64,000 nt of DNA. It comes from Dysgonamonadaceae bacterium (GTDB taxonomy: Bacteria; Bacteroidota; Bacteroidia; Bacteroidales; Dysgonomonadaceae). Below the pieces are notes generated by a model. That model did not search any database, was not told where the DNA came from, and saw nothing but the letters and a program-made list of their open reading frames with translations. Below are positions 17,643-27,764 of the stretch, piece by piece. The stretch's first letter is position 1. Every line of letters starts with the position of its first letter. The DNA lies in the NCBI GenBank assembly GCA_031254645.1, contig JAIRUA010000007.1:421127-485126 (forward strand), read 5' to 3'. The translations under genes and the position numbers were made by a program.

Positions 17643-20600
17643 CAACAACCCAATATATCACCACCATAAACAACCGCTACAAACTCGGCAACGCCACCGA
17701 ACACACATTTCGCGGCGACTTACAACGGCTTTTAGAAACGCTTTTGCCCGAAATCAGCGTAACCAACGAACCAAAACGCCAAAAATGCGGCGCACCCGAT
17801 TATATTCTCACGCGAAAAAATATCCCTATCGGTTTTATCGAAGCCAAAGACGTGGGCGACAAAGACCTCGAAGGAAAAAAGAAAACGGGCAACAAAGAGC
17901 AATTCGACCGATACAAATCGTCGCTCGACAACCTGATTTTTACCGATTACCTCGATTTTCATTTCTATCGCGATGGCGAACAATACGCCAAAATCGCTAT
18001 CGGCACTATCGAAAACGGACAAATCAAACCGATTACCGAAAATTTTTCGGAATTTGAAAACCGAATCAAAGTGTTTGCCACGCACGTTGGGCAAAATATC
18101 AAATCGTCCAAACGATTAGCCGAAATGATGGCAGGAAAAGCGCGACTGTTATCAGACATTATCGAAAAATCGCTCACAAGCGACACCGATAACTGCGAAG
18201 ACAGCACGCTCAAACAGCAAATGAACGCCTTTAAGCAGTATCTTATTCACGACATTACGCCCAAAGGATTTGCCGATGTGTATGCACAAACGATTGCCTA
18301 CGGAATGTTTGCCGCACGGCTGAACGACACGTCGTTGGATAACTTTTCGCGACAAAAAGCGGCAGAACTTATCCCGAAATCAAACCCATTTCTGCGAAAA
18401 CTTTTCGGCTACATTGCCGGACCCGATATTGACGACCGCATTCGCTGGATTGTGGACGGACTTGCCGATATTTTCCTGCACACCAACGTACAGGAAATCC
18501 TCAAAACCTACGGCAAAGCAACCAAAACCGAAGACCCGATTATTCATTTTTACGAAACATTCCTCAGCGAATACGATGCCGCCTTGCGCAAAACGCGCGG
18601 TGTGTGGTACACGCCTGCGCCTGTGGTGGAGTTTATTGTGCGAGCCGTTGATGAAATTCTGAAACGCGATTTTGGTTTGTCCGAAGGATTGGCAGACACA
18701 AGCAAAACCACCATAAAGGTTGGCGTTCAAGAAACCGATAAACGATTCAAAGACAACATTAAAACAGCAGAGCAAGAAGTACACCGCGTACAAATTCTCG
18801 ACCCTGCCACCGGAACAGGCACTTTTCTTGCCGAAGTGGTCAAACACATACACAAAAAATTTGTCGGAATGCAAGGCATTTGGAGCAATTATGTAGAATC
18901 GAACCTATTACCACGCCTCAATGGTTTTGAATTGCTGATGGCAAGTTACGCAATGGCGCACCTGCAACTCGATTTATTACTCAAAGAAAAAGGCTACGTG
19001 CCAACCAAAGACCAACGCCTACGCGTCTATCTCACAAACAGTTTGGAAGAACACCACCCCGATACAGGCACACTTTTTGCGAGTTGGCTCAGTACCGAAG
19101 CAAACGAGGCGAATCACATTAAGCGCGATACGCCTGTGATGTGTGTGATTGGAAATCCGCCGTATAGTGGCGAAAGTGCCAACAAAGGCGAGTGGATTAT
19201 GAATCTGATGGAAGATTACAAAAAAGAGCCGGGCGGAAAACAAAAATTGCAAGAGCGAAATCCAAAATGGATTAACGATGATTACGTGAAATTTATTCGC
19301 TACGGACAGCATTTTATCGAAAAAAACGGAAGCGGAATTTTGGCATTTATCAATCCGCACGGATTTTTGGATAATCCTACTTTTAGAGGAATGCGTTGGC
19401 ATTTGCTGAAAACATTCGACAAAATTTACACCATTGACCTGCACGGCAATAGCAAGAAAAAAGAGGTAAGCCCCGATGGAAGTCCTGACCAAAATGTGTT
19501 TGATATTATGCAGGGCGTATCGATAAACATTTTTGTGAAAACAGGCGAAAAGAAGAAAAACGAACTCAGCAAATTATTTCATTGCGACTTATGGGGAAAA
19601 CGACAAGGAAAATACGACTTTCTCTACGAGAACTCATTACAATCCATTAAATGGACAGAGATTGAATATAGTGAAACGGAAAAAAATTATTTTTTTGTAC
19701 CGAAAGACTTTGCATTGATAGGCGATTATGAAAAAGGTTTTAAGATAAGCGAGTTATTCTTGCAATACAATGCAGGAATAGTTACTGCAAAAGATGCTAT
19801 ACTGATTAACGATACAAAAAAAGGGCTAATAGAAAGTGTAGAAAAATTTTACAATATCAATGCTGATGAAAACCTAATACGCTCTATTTCATACCGTCCT
19901 TTTGACAACAAGTTTGTGTATTATGATGCAAAACTTATAGAAAGAGCAAGAAAGGATATAATGCAACATTTTGTAAAAGGGGATAATTTGGGTTTTGCAG
20001 GAATCAGAATTAACAAAGAAAAAGACGATATAGGATATTCGGGTGTTTTTGTAACAAAGAGTATTGCGGAAGCAAGATTAGCAGATAGATTTTTAACAAG
20101 CATTTTCCCCCTCTATCTTTATCCCGAAAACAACTTATTAGAAACCGACCGTATTCCAAATCTCAAAAAAGAAATCGTTTCCGAAATCGAAAAACAAATC
20201 GGCGAAACATTCGAGCCGATAGATTTGTTAGATTACATTTACGCCGTACTCTATTCGCCCACATACAGAGAGCGATACAAAGAATTTTTGAAAATTGATT
20301 TTCCGCGCGTACCTTATCCTCAAAATGCAGAGCAGTTTTGGGCATTCGTAAAATTAGGCGCAACATTGCGGAAATTGCATTTGATGGAAAACGTAGAAAC
20401 AGGACAAGGTATCGCCACCTATCCTATCAACGGAAATAACGAAATCGACAAACCGATTTTCAAAGACAACAAAGTGTATATCAACGAAACACAGTACTTC
20501 GATAACGTACCTGCCGAAGTGTGGAATTTTTATATCGGGGGTTATCAGCCTGCGCAAAAATGGCTTAAAGATAGAAAAGGGCGTGTGTTGGGTTTTGAGG

Positions 20601-20686
20601 ATATTTTGCATTATCAGAAAATCATTTGTGTGTTGAAAGAGACGGGAGAAGTGATGGAGGAGATTGATAAAATAATGGAGGAATAG
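17639..20686 (+). CDS. One-polypeptide restriction-modification enzyme (type IIG-like)
   Basis: 1015 residues. N-terminal PD-(D/E)XK nuclease: APDYIL...GFIEAK with D54, E68 and K70. Helical linker with the conserved WYTPAPVVEFIV entry; N6-adenine methyltransferase motif I DPATGTGTF from residue 388 and motif IV NPPY at 506-509; a C-terminal target-recognition region. No helicase domain is seen, so it fits type IIG better than type ISP. It should both methylate and cut one sequence. Odd: bases ~19650-20110 (residues ~670-824, in the recognition region) are much more AT-rich than the flanks (two hand-counted 60-base lines give 16 and 17 GC, against 29 upstream and 24 downstream). This suggests exchange of the specificity segment. 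Confidence 0.9.
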   Translation: MTTTQYITTINNRYKLGNATEHTFRGDLQRLLETLLPEISVTNEPKRQKCGAPDYILTRKNIPIGFIEAKDVGDKDLEGKKKTGNKEQFDRYKSSLDNLIFTDYLDFHFYRDGEQYAKIAIGTIENGQIKPITENFSEFENRIKVFATHVGQNIKSSKRLAEMMAGKARLLSDIIEKSLTSDTDNCEDSTLKQQMNAFKQYLIHDITPKGFADVYAQTIAYGMFAARLNDTSLDNFSRQKAAELIPKSNPFLRKLFGYIAGPDIDDRIRWIVDGLADIFLHTNVQEILKTYGKATKTEDPIIHFYETFLSEYDAALRKTRGVWYTPAPVVEFIVRAVDEILKRDFGLSEGLADTSKTTIKVGVQETDKRFKDNIKTAEQEVHRVQILDPATGTGTFLAEVVKHIHKKFVGMQGIWSNYVESNLLPRLNGFELLMASYAMAHLQLDLLLKEKGYVPTKDQRLRVYLTNSLEEHHPDTGTLFASWLSTEANEANHIKRDTPVMCVIGNPPYSGESANKGEWIMNLMEDYKKEPGGKQKLQERNPKWINDDYVKFIRYGQHFIEKNGSGILAFINPHGFLDNPTFRGMRWHLLKTFDKIYTIDLHGNSKKKEVSPDGSPDQNVFDIMQGVSINIFVKTGEKKKNELSKLFHCDLWGKRQGKYDFLYENSLQSIKWTEIEYSETEKNYFFVPKDFALIGDYEKGFKISELFLQYNAGIVTAKDAILINDTKKGLIESVEKFYNINADENLIRSISYRPFDNKFVYYDAKLIERARKDIMQHFVKGDNLGFAGIRINKEKDDIGYSGVFVTKSIAEARLADRFLTSIFPLYLYPENNLLETDRIPNLKKEIVSEIEKQIGETFEPIDLLDYIYAVLYSPTYRERYKEFLKIDFPRVPYPQNAEQFWAFVKLGATLRKLHLMENVETGQGIATYPINGNNEIDKPIFKDNKVYINETQYFDNVPAEVWNFYIGGYQPAQKWLKDRKGRVLGFEDILHYQKIICVLKETGEVMEEIDKIMEE

Positions 20687-20719
20687 AAAGTGAACAGAAG
20701 CAAAAGAAATGGTGGAAAA

Positions 20720-21469
20720 ATGGAGGAAAATAAAATGACCGAATTAATAAGAGAATGTAAAGAACTTATAGAAGTGCTTTATTGCCCTGTTCGGAAAATG
20801 TCATTAAGCGACCTGCAAAAGAAGTTGGAGCATTTAATCTCTCTTTCAAAAGAGAATTATCCTTCTTTATGCGAAGAACTTGAAAATGCCATAACAAAAT
20901 TCCAGGACAATGGTAATTTTTATCTGGGGTGTATTTTTTGTGTATTATCTTTAATGGAAAAAGAAGAAGAAGGGATAAATCGTCGAAAAATATTTATTAG
21001 CCATTCTTCAAAAGATAAAAATATTGTAGAAGATTTTACAAATAAAGTTCTGCGCTTAGGAGTGGGTATTTCGCACGAAGATATTTTTTGCACTTCCATT
21101 GAAGGTATGGATATACGAACGGGGGAAGATATTAGAAAGCATATCAAAGAAAACTTAAAGTATTGTGATTATGTATTTTTAATGATTTCTCAAAATTACA
21201 ACGAGAGTGTTGTTTGCTTGAATGAAATGGGTGCTGCGTGGGCTTTGGAAAAACAAGTAAAACCATTTTTGCTTCCGAGAACCACCATAGAAGATTTGGG
21301 CTGGATATATAACGTTAATATCGCTTCCAAAATAGAAGAAAGAGCAACTCTTAACGCTTTGCACGATGAATTGTGTGAGAGATATTCCTTTGCAAAAAAC
21401 ACAACAAATTGGGGAAAAGAGGTGGAGTCTTTTTTACAATGCCTAAAAACAAGTCAGGAAATAAAATAA
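20720..21469 (+). CDS. TIR-domain protein, probable NADase effector
   Basis: 249 residues from ATG 20720, which has GGTGG just before it; a GTG at 20690 is a weaker alternative. The N-terminal ~85 residues are helical. The TIR domain starts at KIFISHSSKDK (about residue 90), continues through GEDIRKHIKENL and DYVFLMISQNY, and has the catalytic-type Glu169 in CLNEMGAAW. Bacterial TIR domains cleave NAD(+) or make signalling nucleotides in defence. It lies 33 bp after the RM gene, so the operon carries two different NAD-type enzymes (SIR2 and TIR). Confidence 0.88.
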   Translation: MEENKMTELIRECKELIEVLYCPVRKMSLSDLQKKLEHLISLSKENYPSLCEELENAITKFQDNGNFYLGCIFCVLSLMEKEEEGINRRKIFISHSSKDKNIVEDFTNKVLRLGVGISHEDIFCTSIEGMDIRTGEDIRKHIKENLKYCDYVFLMISQNYNESVVCLNEMGAAWALEKQVKPFLLPRTTIEDLGWIYNVNIASKIEERATLNALHDELCERYSFAKNTTNWGKEVESFLQCLKTSQEIK

Positions 21470-21673
21470 CAAAAATATAAACAAGAGAATTAAATATGAA
21501 AACGATAGAAGAAAGTATTCAAGGGGAGTGTGGTTGTTCAAACAATCACGCTCTTTCTCTTTAATGATGATGTGATAATAGGGGTGTTTAATAATGCTGT
21601 TTGGGAACAATCTGGGAACAAATCTTCAATTAAAAAACCCTATCTGATTGAAAATCAAATAGGATTCGGATTG
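21470..21673. other. Right terminal region of element B
   Basis: Contains the GAAGAAAGTATTCAAGGGG-type repeat (21508-21534, partner 5817-5843). It lies inside a possible 22-codon frame (21496-21564) that I do not call a gene. Then come the tandem repeats TGGGAACAATC/TGGGAACAAAT (21602-21623) and a hairpin (CCTAT-TGATT with AATCA-ATAGG, ~21638-21663). The repeat-to-core distance (50 bp) is close to that of element A (52 bp). Confidence 0.65.
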
Positions 21674-21690
21674 AAAAGTACCCAGAGCCG
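21674..21690. other. Att core at right end of element B, within tRNA-Leu
   Basis: AAAAGTACCCAGAGCCG, identical to 6022-6038. The tRNA part (21679-21690) is the 3' acceptor strand and start of the T arm, so integration leaves the tRNA intact. Confidence 0.88.
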
Positions 21691-21762
21691 GGATCGAACC
21701 GGCATGGAAGTGAATCCACTGGTGTTTGAGACCAGCGCGTCTACCAATTCCGCCATCTGGGC
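21679..21762 (-). tRNA. tRNA-Leu (CAA)
   Basis: 84 nt on the minus strand. The acceptor stem GCCCAGA pairs with TCTGGGT (one G-U end pair), and the D arm has GGCGGAATTGGTAGAC. The anticodon stem CTGGT/ACCAG encloses the 7-nt loop CTCAAAC, giving anticodon CAA. There is a long class II variable arm (GGATTCACTTCC) and a T arm CCGGTTCGATCCCGG. CCA is not encoded; the discriminator is A. It is the integration target of elements A and B. Confidence 0.95.
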
Positions 21763-21849
21763 ATCTTGTAGAATGAGGGTGCAAAGGTAGTGCTAATTTT
21801 TGAAACTACGAAACATTTTCGATATTTTTTTGTTTATATTTAGTTCTGC

Positions 21850-21922
21850 TGACTTCTGTCATCTCGAAACTGAAATTTTGGCAGTTACTCTGTCAAAAAA
21901 AGAATTTGGCACAAAATTCGCT
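21850..21922 (+). promoter_or_regulatory. Sigma-54-like promoter and upstream repeats for groES-groEL
   Basis: TTGGCACAAAATTCGCT (21906-21922) has GG and GC spaced by 10 nt, matching the -24/-12 sigma-54 pattern TGGCAC-N5-TTGCW with one mismatch. Upstream are TGACTTCTGTCA (21850-21861, inverted repeat) and a second CTGTCA (21890-21895), possible activator sites. No TAnnTTTG box or CIRCE element is evident before groES. The functional claim is inferred. Confidence 0.5.
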
Positions 21923-22006
21923 ATTAAGGGTTGTGGCGGATTAATGACAACAAGTAAGACAATCATAAAAGAATAAAGTATATCAAATAAATAAATTTTT
22001 AAAAGA

Positions 22007-22276
22007 ATGAATATTAAACCATTAGCAGACAGAGTGCTGGTTAAACCGGCAGAAGCAGAACAGAAAACAGTAAGTGGAATCATTATTCCCGACACAGCAA
22101 AAGAAAAACCTTTGAAAGGCGAAGTGATAGCCACCGGAAAAGGTACAAAAGACGAAGAAATGGTTGTAAAAGCAGGTGATCAAGTTCTTTACGGAAAATA
22201 TGCCGGAACAGAAGTTGAACTCGACGGTGTAAAATACCTCATTATGCGTCAAGCAGACATTTTAGCTACAATTTAA
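22007..22276 (+). CDS. groES: GroES co-chaperonin
   Basis: 89 residues. The sequence [35 protein letters not shown] (positions 1-35) contains the typical mobile loop that docks on GroEL. The Cpn10 roof and C-terminal strand ([19 protein letters not shown]) are complete. It caps the GroEL folding chamber in the cytosol. It is the first gene of the groES-groEL pair, 62 bp before groEL. Confidence 0.98.
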   Translation: MNIKPLADRVLVKPAEAEQKTVSGIIIPDTAKEKPLKGEVIATGKGTKDEEMVVKAGDQVLYGKYAGTEVELDGVKYLIMRQADILATI

Positions 22277-22287
22277 TTAGTCAATAA

Positions 22288-23973
<1,686 letters not shown>

Positions 23974-23996
23974 TCATCGCTTCAATTATAAATAAG

Positions 23997-24030
23997 AAAA
24001 ATGCGTAGTCGAAAGATTACGCATTTTTTT
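23997..24030 (+). terminator. Rho-independent terminator after groEL
   Basis: ATGCGTAGTC pairs with GATTACGCAT (one G-U), with a GAAA tetraloop, then seven T residues at 24024-24030. Confidence 0.9.
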
Positions 24031-24327
24031 ATGATAAAAACACATCCTTTTAATTTAGAATCATTCTATCTTACAGTTTACTGAAAAAATAATTCTTTGA
24101 AAGCAACACGCGCATATTTTAACAAAAGGAATAAATAAAAAAGCGTTTTTTCTTATCATTCCTTCGAATTCGGATGCTATTTTAGAAAAAACATCTCATT
24201 ATTCTGTTATTTAACACTATTATTTGTGACAGAATGTAACAAAAATGCAACAGTGTTTACGTTATTTTTTTGTACTTTTGTACTGTCAAAATGTAAGAAA
24301 CTATTTTCAAACTAACAATATTGATTT
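24031..24327 (+). promoter_or_regulatory. Upstream region and -7 box of the TonB-receptor gene
   Basis: Nearly 300 bp without a gene. The only clear signal is TACTTTTG at 24273-24280 (TAnnTTTG), 48 bp before the ATG. There is no convincing -33 TTTG at the right spacing. The rest is very AT-rich with no obvious repeats or small gene. Confidence 0.55.
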
Positions 24328-27300
24328 ATGATTAAAAAAATGAAGTTTTTAGCAGTAATGCTATTTGTAATGCTGACTGTCACAGTGCAAGCTCAAGTAA
24401 CTACATCGAGCATGAGCGGACAAGTTACTGATGTCGGTGGTGAAATTATCGGGGCAACGGTAGTTGCCATACACGTACCTTCGGGAACAGTGTATGGAAC
24501 AGTAACGAATATGGACGGTCGTTGGAGTTTGCTCGGTATGCGCCCGGGAGGACCTTACACGGTAACAGTTTCTTATATTGGCTACGGAACGGTTGAAAAT
24601 CGAGACATCCACTTGGTTGTAGGAGACAACTTTGTATTGAATGTACTTCTTGAAGAAGACGTGGTAGGTCTTGCCGAAGTAGTAGTGATAGGTGTTGCAG
24701 GCAGGTCAAATATGAGTAGCGACCGCGCCGGAGCTATTACTGCGGTAAGTGCGCAAGATATGGCAAGAATGCCCTCCATTAATCGCAGCATTAACGATAT
24801 GACTCGCCTTACTCCACAAGCGCAAGGCTCTGACATCGGAGGAGGTAACTATCGTCAAAACTTCATTACGGTTGACGGTGCTGCCTTTAACAATGCTTTC
24901 GGTATTGGTAGCAACTTGCCCGGAGGCGGTTCTCCCATCTCTATCGACGCTCTTGAACAAATTTCGGTAAGTCTTACGCCTTACGATGTTAGACAAAGTG
25001 GATTTATCGGGGCAGCAATCAACGCCGTAACCAAATCGGGAACAAATGAGTTCAAAGGATCTGTTTACCATTATTTTACAGATGATCGCTTACGTGGAAA
25101 TAAAGTAGGTGACCAATACATTACGGTAAACCCCTCACAGAGTAAATTGTATGGTTTTACACTTGGAGGACCTGTTATCAAAGACAGACTCTTCTTCTTT
25201 GTAAACTATGAAAAAGAAAACGAAATCGCACCGGGACCTCCTCGCGTGGCTTCAACAAATGGTGTAGCAAACCCTGCTCAGAATATTGCACGTCCAACAG
25301 AGAGCGATATGCAAATGATAAGCGACTACTTATTCAATACTTATGGTTACGAGACGGGACCTTATCAAGGCTATTCGTTCAAAAGTCCAACATATAGATT
25401 CTTAACACGCGTGGATTGGAATATTAATCAAAACCACAGATTCAACATTCGATACAGCTCTATGGGACGCAAATCTCCTGTCAATCCCTCTCAAAGCTCT
25501 GCTTTCAATCTTGGCACGGGCGGACGTATAGGAATGAATGCAATGTGGTATCAAAACTCGGGTTATTTCAATGAGAATAATTTCAATTCACTTTCGAGTG
25601 AATTAAACTCACGGTTTATGGAAGGGCGCTTGAACAATACGTTCCGTATCACCTATTCTTATCAAGATGAGCCACGTAGTACAGGTGGAAAAACTTTCCC
25701 CTTTGTTGATATTAGAAAAGACGGTGATGCTTATGTAAGTTTCGGAACAGAACTTTTTTCGTATGGCAATTTGAGACAAGTAGCCACTTGGAATATTACA
25801 GATGAGCTAACCTATACATTTGACAAACATAACTTAACATTCGGAGTGAGTTATGAGACGAACAAGATTAAAAACGGATTTATGCGCCAAGGAACAGGGC
25901 ATTATGTGTTCAACTCTTGGGAAGATTTTGCCAACGGACGAAATCCTGTATTCTATTCAATCACTCATTCTAATACGCCGGATTACAGACAAGTATTCCC
26001 GAGTTTCAAGTTTGACCAGCTTAGCTTTTATTTGCAAGATGAAGTGAGAGTGAATGACAGACTCAACGTTACGGGCGGTATTCGTTTCGACTTACCTATC
26101 TATCCTGCTTTCCCCGAAGGATTGCAAACACATCCAATGATTGCCAATCTTGATTTCAATGGCACAAAATACAATACAGCCACAATGCCTAAAACGCGCG
26201 TAATGATATCGCCGCGTCTTGGTTTCAATTATGATTTGAAGGGAGACCGCACTATTGTATTGCGTGGTGGAACAGGTATTTTTACCGGACGTATTCCTTT
26301 TGTATGGATTGTATCGCAATCAACCGATGCAGGAATGCTACAAACCACACTAACTTATAATAATGCAGCAGACATAGCTCAGTACGTAGGTCCATTCAAC
26401 CCCGATATACATCACTATCTTCCTACAACACCGCCTGTGGCAGGAACCCAGATACCTACTGAGTTTACGATTATGGATCCTAATTTCAAAATGCCACAAG
26501 CATGGAAGTCTTCGTTGGCAACCGATTTTAGACTGCCATTTGGTTTCAGAGCAAGTGTAGAGGGAGTATTCAACAAGGATATTAATGCTGTAATGATACG
26601 TAATATGGGCCTCGTTGACCCCACAGCGATGAACATTACCGGTTATCCGGACCACCGCATGTTGTATCCCGTTGGTGTAATAACAGCTCCCAACGGAGCA
26701 AATCTTTTTAACCAAGGGGAAAGGTTTATCCACACTTTAAGCGGTGCCGGACAACTTGCATCGCCGGCAGTTGTTCAAAACGCCAATGGCTCTTACGGTC
26801 TTGTAAACACGAATGGCGCTCAACCACTTTTGATTCATAACGCAAAAGACAACGGTTACTATGCTTCACTTACTTTCAAAGTTGAAAAAGATTTTTGGCA
26901 CGGATTATCGGGTATGGTTGCCTACACACGCTCTTGGGCTGAAAGTTTGCACGACGGTAGCGGTGATCAAGCACTTTCATTATGGAGAAGCTATACCACC
27001 ATACACGGCTCTAACACTCCTCATCTTGGATACGCAGGCTATGTGATGCCAAACAATCTTATCACTTCGCTTTCATACAACTATAAAGGTTTTACGACCT
27101 CTCTATTCTATCGTGGGGGCGATGGCGGAAGAGCATCTTACGCTTACTCGAACAATATAGTGCGAGACGGCAATACATTTACCGGAATCAACTTAATGTA
27201 TATCCCCAAAGATGAGAGTGAAATTACATTTGTAGATAGACGTGTAAATATAAATAACGTAAGCACTTTAACTCACACAGCGGAAGAGCAGGAGATCGCT

Positions 27301-27705
27301 TTTTGGGCATATATTGAACAAGATCCATATTTGAGAGCACGTAAAGGGCAATATGCCGAGAAAAACGGTTTGATTCTTCCTTGGGAACACCGATTCGACA
27401 TTCGCTTTACGCAAGATTTCGATATGAATTTCGGAAGCACAACGCATAAGTTACAAATAGGTTTGGATATTGCAAACTTTGGCAACTTGCTTAACTCGAA
27501 ATGGGGTCGTACTTGGAATACTTGGCAAACCAACCTCTTGGCAGTAACAAACGCAAATAACTTAACTGCTGATGGCAGTGTTAAACCGACATTCAATCTC
27601 AACCCCATTGCAGGAACAAACGATTTACCTACGGAAACTCTTCGCAGAGGAACAACCACTGCATCTACTTACCGTATGCAGTTCAGTTTGAGATATATCT
27701 TTTAA
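24328..27705 (+). CDS. TonB-dependent outer-membrane receptor with carboxypeptidase-regulatory domain (Oar-like)
   Basis: 1125 residues. Signal peptide (MIKKMKFLAVMLFVMLTVTVQAQ, cut after QAQ); CarboxypepD_reg-like beta sandwich near 28-110 (SMSGQVTDVGGEIIGATV); plug domain near 118-240 (INRSINDMTRLTP, FITVDGAAFNN); then a 22-strand-type barrel ending in the aromatic YRMQFSLRYIF. It imports an unknown ligand across the outer membrane using TonB energy. There is no SusD partner beside it, so it is closer to the Oar group than to the SusC pair type. Single-gene transcript between two terminators. Confidence 0.92.
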   Translation: MIKKMKFLAVMLFVMLTVTVQAQVTTSSMSGQVTDVGGEIIGATVVAIHVPSGTVYGTVTNMDGRWSLLGMRPGGPYTVTVSYIGYGTVENRDIHLVVGDNFVLNVLLEEDVVGLAEVVVIGVAGRSNMSSDRAGAITAVSAQDMARMPSINRSINDMTRLTPQAQGSDIGGGNYRQNFITVDGAAFNNAFGIGSNLPGGGSPISIDALEQISVSLTPYDVRQSGFIGAAINAVTKSGTNEFKGSVYHYFTDDRLRGNKVGDQYITVNPSQSKLYGFTLGGPVIKDRLFFFVNYEKENEIAPGPPRVASTNGVANPAQNIARPTESDMQMISDYLFNTYGYETGPYQGYSFKSPTYRFLTRVDWNINQNHRFNIRYSSMGRKSPVNPSQSSAFNLGTGGRIGMNAMWYQNSGYFNENNFNSLSSELNSRFMEGRLNNTFRITYSYQDEPRSTGGKTFPFVDIRKDGDAYVSFGTELFSYGNLRQVATWNITDELTYTFDKHNLTFGVSYETNKIKNGFMRQGTGHYVFNSWEDFANGRNPVFYSITHSNTPDYRQVFPSFKFDQLSFYLQDEVRVNDRLNVTGGIRFDLPIYPAFPEGLQTHPMIANLDFNGTKYNTATMPKTRVMISPRLGFNYDLKGDRTIVLRGGTGIFTGRIPFVWIVSQSTDAGMLQTTLTYNNAADIAQYVGPFNPDIHHYLPTTPPVAGTQIPTEFTIMDPNFKMPQAWKSSLATDFRLPFGFRASVEGVFNKDINAVMIRNMGLVDPTAMNITGYPDHRMLYPVGVITAPNGANLFNQGERFIHTLSGAGQLASPAVVQNANGSYGLVNTNGAQPLLIHNAKDNGYYASLTFKVEKDFWHGLSGMVAYTRSWAESLHDGSGDQALSLWRSYTTIHGSNTPHLGYAGYVMPNNLITSLSYNYKGFTTSLFYRGGDGGRASYAYSNNIVRDGNTFTGINLMYIPKDESEITFVDRRVNINNVSTLTHTAEEQEIAFWAYIEQDPYLRARKGQYAEKNGLILPWEHRFDIRFTQDFDMNFGSTTHKLQIGLDIANFGNLLNSKWGRTWNTWQTNLLAVTNANNLTADGSVKPTFNLNPIAGTNDLPTETLRRGTTTASTYRMQFSLRYIF

Positions 27706-27725
27706 TGAAGGATATTTTGAGTGAT

Positions 27726-27758
27726 AAAAAAGGCTTTTCCTCTGAAAAGCCTTTTTTT
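27726..27758. terminator. Bidirectional terminator between TonB receptor and tsaC
   Basis: AAAAAAGGCTTTTC pairs with GAAAAGCCTTTTTT around a CTCT loop. The A- and T-tracts allow it to work for both convergent genes. Confidence 0.9.
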
Positions 27759-27764
27759 ATATTT

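Larger units (their letters stand above)
6022..21690. mobile_element. Integrative mobilizable element (element B) in tRNA-Leu
   Basis: About 15.65 kb bounded by 17-bp direct repeats, the right one being the 3' end of an intact tRNA-Leu. Order: integrase next to the left end, AbiE toxin-antitoxin pair, small membrane protein, excisionase-like HTH, primase/helicase, primase, candidate oriT, MobC, relaxase, membrane protein, then SIR2-HerA-RM-TIR at the right end. No type IV secretion genes are visible, so it should need a helper for transfer. The tandem TGGGAACAATT-type repeats occur at both ends (6180-6201 and 21602-21623), which fits one cognate integrase. Confidence 0.85.

Noticed and set aside
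21496..21564. 22-codon frame in the right end of element B
   Set aside because: The same DNA repeat at 5817-5843 is not kept as an equivalent short frame with a start, so the conservation is better explained by terminal DNA function.
21530..21790. 86-codon plus-strand frame across the tRNA
   Set aside because: It runs antisense through the whole tRNA-Leu gene and the att site; no promoter or family resemblance.
24001..24030. CRISPR or repeat array signals in intergenic hairpins
   Set aside because: The hairpins here and elsewhere are single terminators or palindromes; no regularly spaced repeats with unique spacers were seen in the window, and no cas genes.
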